Assembly (NCBI GenBank): GCA_009843725.1
Contig: VYCX01000125.1
Coordinates: 1-14,314 of the forward strand
Direction: 5' to 3'
Source of the DNA: Boseongicola sp. SB0675_bin_26
Lineage (GTDB): Bacteria; Pseudomonadota; Alphaproteobacteria; Rhodobacterales; Rhodobacteraceae
DNA length: 14,314 nt
A program made the translations under genes and the position numbers. Of the stretch, positions 7,789-14,314 are shown one piece after another. The stretch's first letter is position 1. Each line of letters opens with the position of its first letter. The notes below the pieces were generated by a model. It was not told where the DNA came from. It did no database searches and was given only the letters and a program-made list of their open reading frames with translations.

Positions 7789-7800
7789 CGAATCGATTCG
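7789..7800. repeat. 12-bp perfect palindrome holding two adjacent GANTC sites
   Basis: CGAATCGATTCG is its own reverse complement. It contains GAATC and GATTC back to back, which are CcrM methylation targets in many Alphaproteobacteria. It lies 138 bp upstream of the phosphoesterase start, in noncoding DNA. A regulatory role is only a guess. Confidence 0.35.
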
Positions 7801-7972
7801 ATCCCCGGCCCGGCCCGGTCAGGTTCACACATGTCCTGCCGGGCTCGCGCGTCTCCCGCAAGCGTGGGCATATGCTCCGTCGAGCCTCGGAAGCGGGGCA
7901 AACGCTCCATCGGGCCGTGCCGTCGCCACCGACCGGAGGTGGGTCATGGCCAATTCGCAAGGAACCTTGCTT

Positions 7973-8203
7973 CCGTAGTGGGGCCCGAGCGTCAAGCACC
8001 AATTCCTGCGCTTCCTGTGCATGCGCGGCCGCTAAACCCGAAGCTGACAAGACCGTCGCGGCGCCAGCGGCAAGGAACGCGGCGGCCATGCCGGGAGCGG
8101 CGTAGGCCTTTTGGTCCGGAGCCGAGGGTTGCCTGGTCCAATCCGGCTCCCGAGCGTCGATCTCTGAATCGTGCTTGAACGCGACGGCGCGGTTCGGCAA
8201 CAT
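7973..8203 (-). pseudogene. Possible remnant or short secreted-protein gene, doubtful
   Basis: A minus-strand frame read from ATG 8203 (MLPNRAVAFKHD) gives a polar stretch, then about residues 39-66 a hydrophobic alanine-rich segment, MAAAFLAAGAATVLSASGLA, ending in AHAQ. This looks like a Sec signal peptide or a single membrane anchor. After about residue 75 the translation turns into arginine- and proline-rich text without domain features, although the frame stays open to 7673. I recognise no family. It could be a decayed gene, a real gene with a frameshift, or a chance open frame. The right-hand boundary at 7973 is approximate. Confidence 0.2.
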
Positions 8204-8677
8204 GGAGTTTCCCGACGTCATCGGGAACCGCGTCCCCGCCCGCCAGAATCAGATGCGTCCCGCCGCGTAGCCCGGTCGGCGCGATCGGGCCTCATGCCCC
8301 TGACCCGGCAATCCGGCGCGTTCACGGAACACCACGCTTCGCGGAAAACCGTCTACGTGGACCGCAACGTGCATTGGGCCGGCGCCGAGCCAATCTCCTT
8401 CATGTCGACCTCCCTTGGCACCCTCCGCTCGGTGCGGCATGCGGCGGCTGGCATCACGCAGCCCATCCCGACCGGGCGGAATGCCGGCTCCGGGCGCATT
8501 CCGTCCCGGCCGCGAAAGGCGCCCCGCACGGCGACGCTCCCCCGTGTCGACGCAGAGGTGTCGGGCATGAGGCAGTGTCGGCCCGGGCGCCCCAAGGGCC
8601 ATGGATGCGTGCGCGGGCGACGCGGAACCGCCTTGCCGAATTCTCCGTGAACCCCTTACATGACATGGCACAACCGC

Positions 8678-8681
8678 GGAG
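8678..8681 (+). promoter_or_regulatory. Ribosome binding site of the amidohydrolase gene
   Basis: GGAG lies 7 nt before ATG 8689. It favours this start over ATG 8665, which has no comparable sequence upstream, and gives a protein starting at the family N-terminus (MIIDAW). Confidence 0.6.
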
Positions 8682-8688
8682 TCCGAAC

Positions 8689-9501
8689 ATGATCATCGAC
8701 GCCTGGGCGCAGCACCCCACCCTGCGACATGCGCGGGACCCGATCTTCGATTCGCTCAGGCGCTGGAATCGGGAGGAGGCGCCGACCGAGGAACTCCCGG
8801 TAGCGGCGACGGTCGGCGCGATGGACGCGGCCGGCGTCGCCAAGGCGCTGATCTCGGCCTGGGTCGGGCCGCGCAGCGTCATGATCTCCAACGACGAGGT
8901 CGCGGGATTCGTCAGCGAATTTCCGGAACGCCTCATCGGCGTCGGCTCAGTCGACATATCGCGGCCTGTGCAGGCCGTCGCAGAGGTCCGGCGCTGCGTC
9001 GCGGAACTCGGCTTCAAGGGAATTCGCGTGCTGCCCTGGCTGTGGGAGCTGCCCCCGACGGACCGGCTGTTCTACCCGGTCTATGCCGCCTGCTGCGACC
9101 TCGGCGTGCCGTTCTGCACCCAGATCGGCCATACCGGCCCGCTGATGCCCTCCGAGGTCGGGCGCCCGATCCATCTCGACCGGGTGGCACTCGACTTTCC
9201 CGAACTGGTGATCGTCGCCGGACACATCGGCTATCCCTGGACCGACGAGGCGGTCGCCGTCGCCACCAAGCATGCCAACGTCTACATCGACACCTCGGCC
9301 TGGACGGCCAGGCGCTACCCGGCCCCGCTCGTCGAGTGGCTGCGCGCCAACGGCGCCCGCAAGGTGCTGTTCGGCTCCAACCATCCGATGATCTCGCCCA
9401 CGAAGGCGCTCGACGGCCTCGACGACCTCGGCCTCACGCCAGAGACCCGGGCCCTGTTTCTCGGCGACAACGCGAAACGTGTGTATGGCATCGGCGAGTG
9501 A
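8689..9501 (+). CDS. ACMSD-like amidohydrolase family protein (amidohydrolase 2)
   Basis: The 270-residue product belongs to the amidohydrolase-related TIM-barrel group that includes ACMSD and aromatic acid decarboxylases. The reaction and substrate are unknown. Visible landmarks are MIIDAWAQHP at 1-10, FKGIRVLPWLWELPP at 109-123, QIGHTGP at 145-151, VAGHIGYPWTDEA at 176-188, NVYIDTSAW at 197-205, and KVLFGSNHPM at 235-244. Canonical members have a DxHxH metal motif at the N-terminus and an Asp in FGSD. Here these are D4-A-W6-A-Q8 and N241, while H148 and H179 remain, so metal binding is probably altered. I believe related proteins share this pattern. The gene stands alone on the plus strand between two gene-poor spacers and converges with patD. 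Confidence 0.88.
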   Translation: MIIDAWAQHPTLRHARDPIFDSLRRWNREEAPTEELPVAATVGAMDAAGVAKALISAWVGPRSVMISNDEVAGFVSEFPERLIGVGSVDISRPVQAVAEVRRCVAELGFKGIRVLPWLWELPPTDRLFYPVYAACCDLGVPFCTQIGHTGPLMPSEVGRPIHLDRVALDFPELVIVAGHIGYPWTDEAVAVATKHANVYIDTSAWTARRYPAPLVEWLRANGARKVLFGSNHPMISPTKALDGLDDLGLTPETRALFLGDNAKRVYGIGE

Positions 9502-9522
9502 AACGTCCGGATGCAGCGCACT

Positions 9523-9540
9523 CACGGCCGACTTGCCGTG
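9523..9540 (+). terminator. Candidate terminator hairpin after the amidohydrolase gene
   Basis: CACGGC and GCCGTG form a perfect 6-bp stem around a 6-nt loop, starting 21 nt after the stop codon. No T-run follows, so intrinsic termination is uncertain. Confidence 0.4.
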
Positions 9541-10031
9541 CAGGCTCAGGAAGTCTCCTTGGGACGGCATCCCCGCCGGCCTCCGGTCGTTTCGCTCCCT
9601 GCGTTTGGCTCGCCACGCGGAGAAAAATCCAGGAAGGATCGCTCCCAAACCCGGGCCGCTCTTCCTGAAAAGCGTGCAATTTTGCTTTGACAGGCGCCGG
9701 AACCCGTTGATGAGGGTTTCCAGGCCCGCATTCGCAGGGCATTCCGTGATCCCCGTCAACTCGGCATTCACCTTGCTGACCCGCAACTTCAATGGCGGCC
9801 ACGACAGCGGCGATCGTTTCGTCGCCGGGAGGTGCCGCGCCCTCGCCAGCGGCGGAATCCGCCTGGTCCCGTCCGGCGACCCGAAAGTGAAGGGCCGGCG
9901 GACGAACAGGCGCACCGTGGTCTTGCGCGGCGGGACCGATGCGATGCGCCCGGACCGGGGCCATCATCGCGACCGGGCTTCGCACCGGTGGCAGCCTGCA
10001 GATTGGGGAAGGCATCGCCCCGGACCTGCCC

Positions 10032-10060
10032 GGCCACCGCCAAAGGGACTGACGGCGGCC
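10032..10060 (-). terminator. Strong hairpin terminator after patD
   Basis: On the minus strand a 12-bp stem with three G-U pairs closes a 5-nt loop (TCCCT). It begins 4 nt after the patD stop codon. The outer arms are GGCCGCCG and the near-complement CGGTGGCC. There is no T-tract, but the size and place fit the end of the ABC transporter/patD operon. Confidence 0.55.
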
Positions 10061-10064
10061 CTCG

Positions 10065-11489
10065 TCAGTGCGCGATCATCACGTGCCTGACGGTCGTGTA
10101 GTCCTCAAGCGCATACATTGACATGTCCTTGCCGTAGCCGGACTGCTTCAGGCCGCCGTGCGGCATCTCGTTGACCAGCATGAAATGCGTGTTCACCCAA
10201 GTGCAGCCGTATTGCAGCGCGGCCGCGGTCTCCATGGCCTTTCCGATGTCCCCTGTCCACACGGAACTGGCCAGTCCGTAGGGGCTGTCGTTGGCCCAGT
10301 CCACGACCGGATCGCCATCGGTGAACCTTGTGACGGAGACGACGGGGCCGAAGACCTCCCGCCGGACGATCTCGTCCTCCTGCAGGGCGCCGGCCACGAC
10401 CGTGGGCCTGTAGTAGTAGCCGGGGCCATCCTCAGCCATGCCGCCGGTCGTGATCTCGACATGGGACTGCGCCGATGCCCGTTCGACGAAGCTTGCGACC
10501 CGGTCCCTTTGGCGGGCGGAAATCAGGGGCGGGATCTCGTTCGCCGCGTCGTCCGGGCTGTCGTAGACGATGCTGGACGCCGCCGCCGTGAGATCGGCCA
10601 CGAACCGGTCATAGATGTCGGCATGGGCATAGACGCGGCAGGCCGCCGTGCAGTCCTGCCCCGAATTGTAGTAGCCGAACGCCCTCAGCCCCTCGACGGT
10701 GCGCGCCAGGTCGGCATCGCCGTGGACGATGACCGGCGCCTTGCCCCCCAGCTCGAGATGCGTGCGCTTGACGCCCCTTGAAGCCGCCATCAGCACCTTC
10801 TTGCCAGTCGCCACGTCGCCAGTGATCGAGATCATGTCGATGCCGTCATGGTTGATGAGCGTGTTGCCGACCGATCCGCCCTGGCCCGTGACCACGTTCA
10901 CGGCACCTTCGGGGAGAATGCCTGCGAGGATCCGGGCAAAGGCCAGCGCGGTCAGCGGTGTCTGCTCCGACGGCTTCATCACGACGGTGTTGCCGCCGGC
11001 CAGCGCCGGCGCAAGCTTCCAGGCCATCATCATGATCGGGTAGTTCCAGGGCGCGATGGAGGCCACGACGCCGATCGGGTCGCGCCGTATCATCGAGGTG
11101 TGGCCCTCCATGTAGCCGCCCGCCACCGGTCCGCTCATGGACCGCACCGCGCCGGCAAAGTAGCGGAAGCAGTCGGCGACCGCGGGGATTTCCTCGTTGC
11201 GGACCTCGTTGATCGGCTTCCCGCAGTTCAGCGCCTCCAGCGCGGAAAGGCTCTCGAGGTTCGCCTCAACCGCGTCGGCGATTTTCAGAAGAACGCCCGA
11301 GCGCTCGCCCGGCGTGGTCCTGGACCATCCCGCGAAGGCCGTCCGTGCCGCCGCGACCGCGCGGTCGATCTGGCCGGAACCCGCTTCCGGCACCTGAACG
11401 ATCGTTTCGCCGGTGCGGGGATTGAGGACGGTCTCCTCCGCCTCGGTTCCCGCCTCGAAACCGCCTCCGATCAACATCTCGGTTTCCAT
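10065..11489 (-). CDS. patD: Gamma-aminobutyraldehyde dehydrogenase
   Basis: PatD oxidises 4-aminobutanal to 4-aminobutyrate with NAD+, the second step of putrescine catabolism by the transaminase route, in the cytoplasm. The 474-residue product equals E. coli PatD (YdcW) in length. N149 in APWNY, E246 in HLELGGK, C280 in [11 protein letters not shown] and E378 in EVFGP mark the aldehyde dehydrogenase active site. The [14 protein letters not shown] segment and [11 protein letters not shown] (GD where many family members have GS) are close to PatD as I remember it. The ATG at 11489 has AAGGAG at 6 nt. It lies 12 bp after the second permease gene, in the same order as ydcTUVW. A betaine or other aminoaldehyde as substrate cannot be excluded. 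Confidence 0.92.
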   Translation of the reverse strand: METEMLIGGGFEAGTEAEETVLNPRTGETIVQVPEAGSGQIDRAVAAARTAFAGWSRTTPGERSGVLLKIADAVEANLESLSALEALNCGKPINEVRNEEIPAVADCFRYFAGAVRSMSGPVAGGYMEGHTSMIRRDPIGVVASIAPWNYPIMMMAWKLAPALAGGNTVVMKPSEQTPLTALAFARILAGILPEGAVNVVTGQGGSVGNTLINHDGIDMISITGDVATGKKVLMAASRGVKRTHLELGGKAPVIVHGDADLARTVEGLRAFGYYNSGQDCTAACRVYAHADIYDRFVADLTAAASSIVYDSPDDAANEIPPLISARQRDRVASFVERASAQSHVEITTGGMAEDGPGYYYRPTVVAGALQEDEIVRREVFGPVVSVTRFTDGDPVVDWANDSPYGLASSVWTGDIGKAMETAAALQYGCTWVNTHFMLVNEMPHGGLKQSGYGKDMSMYALEDYTTVRHVMIAH

Positions 11490-11495
11490 GACTTT

Positions 11496-11501
11496 CTCCT
11501 T
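11496..11501 (-). promoter_or_regulatory. patD ribosome binding site
   Basis: AAGGAG lies 6 nt before ATG 11489, immediately next to the stop codon of the upstream permease gene. This near-consensus site confirms the patD start and its place in the operon. Confidence 0.8.
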
Positions 11502-12305
11502 TCATTTGCCCTGGCCGGCAACCGTTTCGGTCCCGCGGCTAAGGTGGTATGCGCCGAGGATGGGCAGGAACGTGACCAGCACCACGACCATCGCCACCAC
11601 GTTTGTGACCGGCCGCTGGCGCGGCCTGACCAGCTCTTCCAGCATCCAGATCGGCAGGGTCTGCTGCTGTCCCGCCGTGAAGGTCGTGACGATCACCTCG
11701 TCGAAGCTGAGCGCGAAGGCCAGCATCCCGCCGGCAAGAAGCGCGGTGGCCATGTTGGGCATGATGACGAAGCGCAGCGTCTGGAAATGCGTCGCGCCAA
11801 GGTCCATTGAGGCCTCGATCAGGCTGCCGGACGTGCGCCGGAAGCGCGCCACGGCGTTGTTGTAGACGACCACGATGCAGAAGGTCGCGTGCCCCAGCAC
11901 GATCGTCCAGAAGCTGAACGGGATGTCGGCAACGCTGAACGCCGATCGCAGCGAGATCCCGGTGATGATGCCCGGAAGCGCGATGGGAAGGATCACCAGG
12001 AGAGAGACCGCCTCCCGTCCGAAGAACCGCGACCGTGCGACGGCCGCCGCGCAAAGCGTGCCGAGCAGCATGGCTATCGCGGTCGAGATCGCCGCGACCC
12101 TTAGGCTGAGTCCGAGCGCCGCCCAGACATCGGGGCGGTTCCACGTGACCGCGAACCATTTCAGGGTCAGGCCCGGGGGCGGCCACTGGTAGCTCTTGTC
12201 CTCGGTCGTGAAGGCGTAGATGAAGATCAGGAGAATCGGCAGGTGAAGGAACAGGAGCCCGCCGATGGCCGCGATCTTCAGTCCGAGTGCGGCCCTAGAG
12301 CGCAT
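11502..12305 (-). CDS. ydcV: ABC transporter permease (YdcV/PotC type)
   Basis: This is an inner-membrane subunit of a polyamine/opine-type ABC importer. The 267-residue product has about six hydrophobic segments, the first at about 10-32 ([22 protein letters not shown], split here by position). The EAA loop that docks the ATPase is [20 protein letters not shown] at 164-183. [13 protein letters not shown] at 200-212 is typical of PotC-like subunits. The ATG at 12305 overlaps the end of the upstream permease gene by 11 bp and has GGAG at 6 nt. Gene order and the neighbouring patD match E. coli ydcV, so I use that symbol by analogy. The transported solute is inferred, not shown. Confidence 0.9.
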   Translation of the reverse strand: MRSRAALGLKIAAIGGLLFLHLPILLIFIYAFTTEDKSYQWPPPGLTLKWFAVTWNRPDVWAALGLSLRVAAISTAIAMLLGTLCAAAVARSRFFGREAVSLLVILPIALPGIITGISLRSAFSVADIPFSFWTIVLGHATFCIVVVYNNAVARFRRTSGSLIEASMDLGATHFQTLRFVIMPNMATALLAGGMLAFALSFDEVIVTTFTAGQQQTLPIWMLEELVRPRQRPVTNVVAMVVVLVTFLPILGAYHLSRGTETVAGQGK

Positions 12306-13245
12306 CGAACGCTCCGGTGCGCCGTGCGAGCGTCAGGTAGAATCCCATGACGACGACCGGCACGACGGCAAAGGCGGCGGCCAGGGGGATGTTTCCCGCC
12401 GTGCCCTGGAACTGGTAGACCGCCTGGCCGATCATCCGGGCCGAGGTTCCGACGATCTGCGGGATGATGTAGTCCCCCATCGTCAGCGAGAAGGTGAAGA
12501 TCGAGCCTGCGGCGATCCCGGGCAGGGCCAGCGGAAGGACGACGTTGCGGACCGTCTGTCCGGGCCGTGCGCCAAGGTCGCCCGAGGCTTCGAGCATCGA
12601 GGGCGGAACCCGTTCAAGCGCGGCCTGCACCGGAAGGATCATGAACGGAAGCCAGATGTAGAGGAACACCAGGAACGTTCCCGTCCAGCTGACCGACAGC
12701 GAGTTGCCCCCGATGCCCGGGACGGACAGGTAGGCTTCCAGCAGCCAGGTCAGCCGCAGCGTCTCGAACACCCAGTTGAGGATGCCCTCCTTGGCCAGGA
12801 TCAGCTTCCAGGAATAGACGCGGACAAGGTAGCTCGACCACAGGGGCAGCATGACCCCGAGATAGAACGCCGCCTTCCAGCGCCCCCGGGCGTGACGCGC
12901 GGCGAAATAGGCGATGGGGAAGGCAACGACGGCGGCCGCGACTGTGACCGCGCTGGCCATCAGGATCGTGCGAACGAGAATGTCGAAGTTCGAGGCACGG
13001 AACAGTTCGGCATAGGTTTTGAGCGTCAACTCGTACTTCACCAGCCCCGAGAATTCGTCGATCGAGAAGAAGCTGTGCGCCAGAAGGGCGAACAGGGATC
13101 CCAGGTACACGATCCCCAGCCACAGCAGGGGCGGGACGACCAACGCAAGCAGCAGCAGGCTGGGTCGCCGCCACAGCGCGTCCGAGACGCGCGAAAGCGC
13201 CGCTGCGCGGGCGGAATTCCGGGCGCGGGCGGCGACGTCAGCCAT
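12295..13245 (-). CDS. ydcU: ABC transporter permease (YdcU/PotB type)
   Basis: This is the other transmembrane subunit of the importer. The 316-residue product has a cytoplasmic N-terminus rich in Ala and Arg (about 1-27), then hydrophobic segments beginning near residue 29 ([20 protein letters not shown]). [19 protein letters not shown] at 132-150 is characteristic of PotB-like permeases. The EAA loop is [20 protein letters not shown] at 219-238. The ATG at 13245 has GGGAG at 6 nt and overlaps the ATPase gene by 8 bp, so the two are probably translationally coupled. The symbol rests on operon order and family, not on a search. Confidence 0.9.
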   Translation of the reverse strand: MADVAARARNSARAAALSRVSDALWRRPSLLLLALVVPPLLWLGIVYLGSLFALLAHSFFSIDEFSGLVKYELTLKTYAELFRASNFDILVRTILMASAVTVAAAVVAFPIAYFAARHARGRWKAAFYLGVMLPLWSSYLVRVYSWKLILAKEGILNWVFETLRLTWLLEAYLSVPGIGGNSLSVSWTGTFLVFLYIWLPFMILPVQAALERVPPSMLEASGDLGARPGQTVRNVVLPLALPGIAAGSIFTFSLTMGDYIIPQIVGTSARMIGQAVYQFQGTAGNIPLAAAFAVVPVVVMGFYLTLARRTGAFDAL

Positions 13246-14230
13246 GATCGTCTCCCGGCATGACGTGCAGGGCGTCAGCCTCCCACACGAGCGAGACGTC
13301 CGCGCCGGTCGCGGGCACCTCCGATCCCTTCGGCAGGAGCACGTTCAGCGTCACGCCCTCGCTCGCCACCTCGATGCGGGTCGCCGAGCCCAGAAAGTAA
13401 CGCCTGGCGACCGTGCCCGAGACCCCGCCGCTGCCCATGCGGATTGATTCAGGCCGCAGGCTGGCTCGGGCGGCCTTGCCGGTCAGGCGCTCGACCATTT
13501 CGGGCGGCAGGACGTTGGAGGATCCCACGAAATCTGCCACGAACGGCTTCTGCGGACGGTCGTACACTTCCTGAGGGGTGCCCAGCTGCTGGACGCGGCC
13601 TTCGTTGAAGACCGCCATCCGGTCGGACATCGACAGGGCCTCGGCCTGGTCGTGGGTGACGAAGACGAAGGCGATGCCGAGACGGCGCTGCAGCGCCTTC
13701 AGTTCGCCCTGCATCTGCTCGCGCAGCTTCGGGTCAAGGGCGCCCAACGGCTCGTCCAGCAACAGCACCCTGGGCTCCATGACCAGCGCGCGCGCCAGGG
13801 CCACGCGCTGGCGCTGCCCGCCTGAAAGCTCCGAAGGCCTGCGGTCGCCGAACCCGCCCAGCGCCACCAGGTCCAGCGCCTCGTCCGCCAGCCTCCGCCG
13901 CACGGGCCCGGGGTCCCCCCGGACCTTCGGCCCGTAGGCGACGTTCTCGCGCACGTTCAGGTGCGGGAAGAGGGCGTAGTCCTGAAAGACCGTGTTCACC
14001 GGACGCCGGTAGGGCGGCGTGGCCGTTGCGTCCGTGCCGAAGATCTCGACCGCGCCGGAGGTCGGCTGGTCGAAGCCCGCGATGAGCCGCAGACAGGTCG
14101 TCTTGCCCGAGCCCGACGGACCGAGAAGCGAAAAGAACTCGCCTTCCCTGATCTCCAGGTCCACGTCGTCCACCGCGCGGACGGATCCGAAATGGCGAGA
14201 GACGCCCTTGAGCCTGATTGCCGCCGTCAT
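13238..14230 (-). CDS. ydcT: ABC transporter ATP-binding protein (YdcT/PotA type)
   Basis: This ATPase powers the importer from the cytoplasmic face. In the 330-residue reading, Walker A GPSGSGKT is at 37-44, the Q-loop Q83 in VFQDY, the signature LSGGQ at 135-139, Walker B ending in D159-E160, the D-loop LGALD at 162-166, and the switch H193 in VTHD. A TOBE-like regulatory domain fills about 250-325, as in PotA and other CUT1/polyamine ATPases. ATG 14230 fits the family N-terminus (AIRLKGVSRHFG). A GTG at 14287 in the same frame would add 19 residues that look non-homologous, so I reject it. It is the first complete gene of the operon in this window. Confidence 0.92.
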   Translation of the reverse strand: MTAAIRLKGVSRHFGSVRAVDDVDLEIREGEFFSLLGPSGSGKTTCLRLIAGFDQPTSGAVEIFGTDATATPPYRRPVNTVFQDYALFPHLNVRENVAYGPKVRGDPGPVRRRLADEALDLVALGGFGDRRPSELSGGQRQRVALARALVMEPRVLLLDEPLGALDPKLREQMQGELKALQRRLGIAFVFVTHDQAEALSMSDRMAVFNEGRVQQLGTPQEVYDRPQKPFVADFVGSSNVLPPEMVERLTGKAARASLRPESIRMGSGGVSGTVARRYFLGSATRIEVASEGVTLNVLLPKGSEVPATGADVSLVWEADALHVMPGDDHG

Positions 14231-14274
14231 TGCCTGCCTGCCGTCCCTCGGCGGGGCAGAGGGCCGGCGGACGT

Positions 14275-14314
14275 CTAGAATCTCCACGGCGCACCCGCCA
14301 CCCGGAGAGGGTCG
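14275..14314 (-). CDS. Possible C-terminal end of an upstream gene (ydcS-like expected), cut by right edge
   Basis: One minus-strand frame from the edge reads DPLRVAGAPWRF and ends with TAG at 14277-14275, leaving 44 bp before the ATPase start. In E. coli the gene at this place encodes the periplasmic binding protein YdcS. Only 12 codons are visible and another frame is also open, so this is a positional guess. Confidence 0.25.
   Translation of the reverse strand, partial: DPLRVAGAPWRF

Larger units (their letters stand above)
7652..8688. other. About 1.04-kb gene-poor spacer between divergent genes
   Basis: This stretch separates the phosphoesterase operon from the plus-strand amidohydrolase gene. 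Several open frames cross it on both strands, but none gives a protein I recognise and most are arginine- and proline-rich, as expected for shadows in high-GC DNA. The most gene-like part is a minus-strand reading from about 8203 with a signal-peptide-like segment, listed separately. It also contains a CGAATCGATTCG palindrome (7789-7800) and a small hairpin GCAAG-GAAC-CTTGC (7957-7970). The promoters of both flanking genes must lie here, but I see no strong -35/-10 pair. Confidence 0.55.
9502..10064. other. 563-bp gene-poor region between convergent genes
   Basis: No credible gene is seen between the amidohydrolase stop and the patD stop. Two hairpins that could terminate the flanking genes lie at its ends (9523-9540 and 10032-10060). 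A third, imperfect one (CCTG/CAGG with inner AAAGC/GCTTT, 9664-9694) lies in a local dip to about 52% GC across 9661-9720. The two open frames across 9560-9800 are on opposite strands and match nothing I know. The stretch could hold a dispersed intergenic repeat or a gene remnant. Confidence 0.5.

Noticed and set aside
8353..8403. Minus-strand micro-ORF starting MKEIGSAPAQ with AGGGAGG upstream
   Set aside because: The Shine-Dalgarno sequence is good but the peptide has only 16 codons, no downstream gene follows on that strand nearby, and no family is recognisable; chance is likely.
8401..8460. Riboswitch upstream of the amidohydrolase or on the opposite strand
   Set aside because: Some GC-rich pairing is present but none of the conserved cores of SAM, SAH or glycine riboswitches could be found.
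8947..9915. A 322-codon minus-strand frame across the amidohydrolase and the spacer after it
   Set aside because: About half is antisense to the convincing amidohydrolase gene; the rest matches no family I know.

Overview
The window is high-GC DNA with compact, mostly minus-strand genes of alphaproteobacterial type. The TIGR00282 phosphoesterase (GDHAFDQ in place of the usual GNH motif) and MiaA (NADAMQVF, then LTARPSAE) read like Rhodobacterales proteins. This assignment rests on remembered family sequence features and no search was run. Eleven protein genes can be supported, one of them cut by the left edge. No tRNA, rRNA, CRISPR array, insertion sequence or prophage gene was recognised.

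Left part (1-2934): a housekeeping run on the minus strand, pyrH (UMP kinase), dtd (D-aminoacyl-tRNA deacylase), then frr (ribosome recycling factor, cut by the edge). miaA (tRNA dimethylallyltransferase) is divergent from pyrH across about 43 bp. dtd sits between pyrH and frr, which are usually neighbours, and a 301-bp spacer separates dtd from frr.

Middle part (2968-7651, minus strand): a monocistronic M42 metallopeptidase with its own candidate promoter, preceded by a tight three-gene operon. That operon encodes a TIGR00282/YmdB-type metallophosphoesterase, an EamA/DMT transporter and an SLC13-type permease with two RCK_C (TrkA-C) domains. The three genes are separated by only 5 and 2 nt.

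Accessory-looking part (7652-10064): about 2.4 kb holding one convincing gene, a plus-strand ACMSD-like amidohydrolase that lacks several expected metal ligands. It is flanked by spacers of about 1.04 kb and 0.56 kb without recognisable genes. This is the least ordinary stretch of the window.

Right part (10065-14230, minus strand): an ABC importer ATPase, two permeases and a gamma-aminobutyraldehyde dehydrogenase, in the order of E. coli ydcT-ydcU-ydcV-patD(ydcW). The genes overlap or nearly touch, and a strong hairpin follows the last one. The expected binding-protein gene (ydcS) would lie beyond the right edge. The set suggests import of a polyamine-like solute and oxidation of the derived aminoaldehyde to GABA.

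I did not find a clearly new biological system. The best leads are the amidohydrolase with its gene-poor flanks and the dtd insertion between pyrH and frr.
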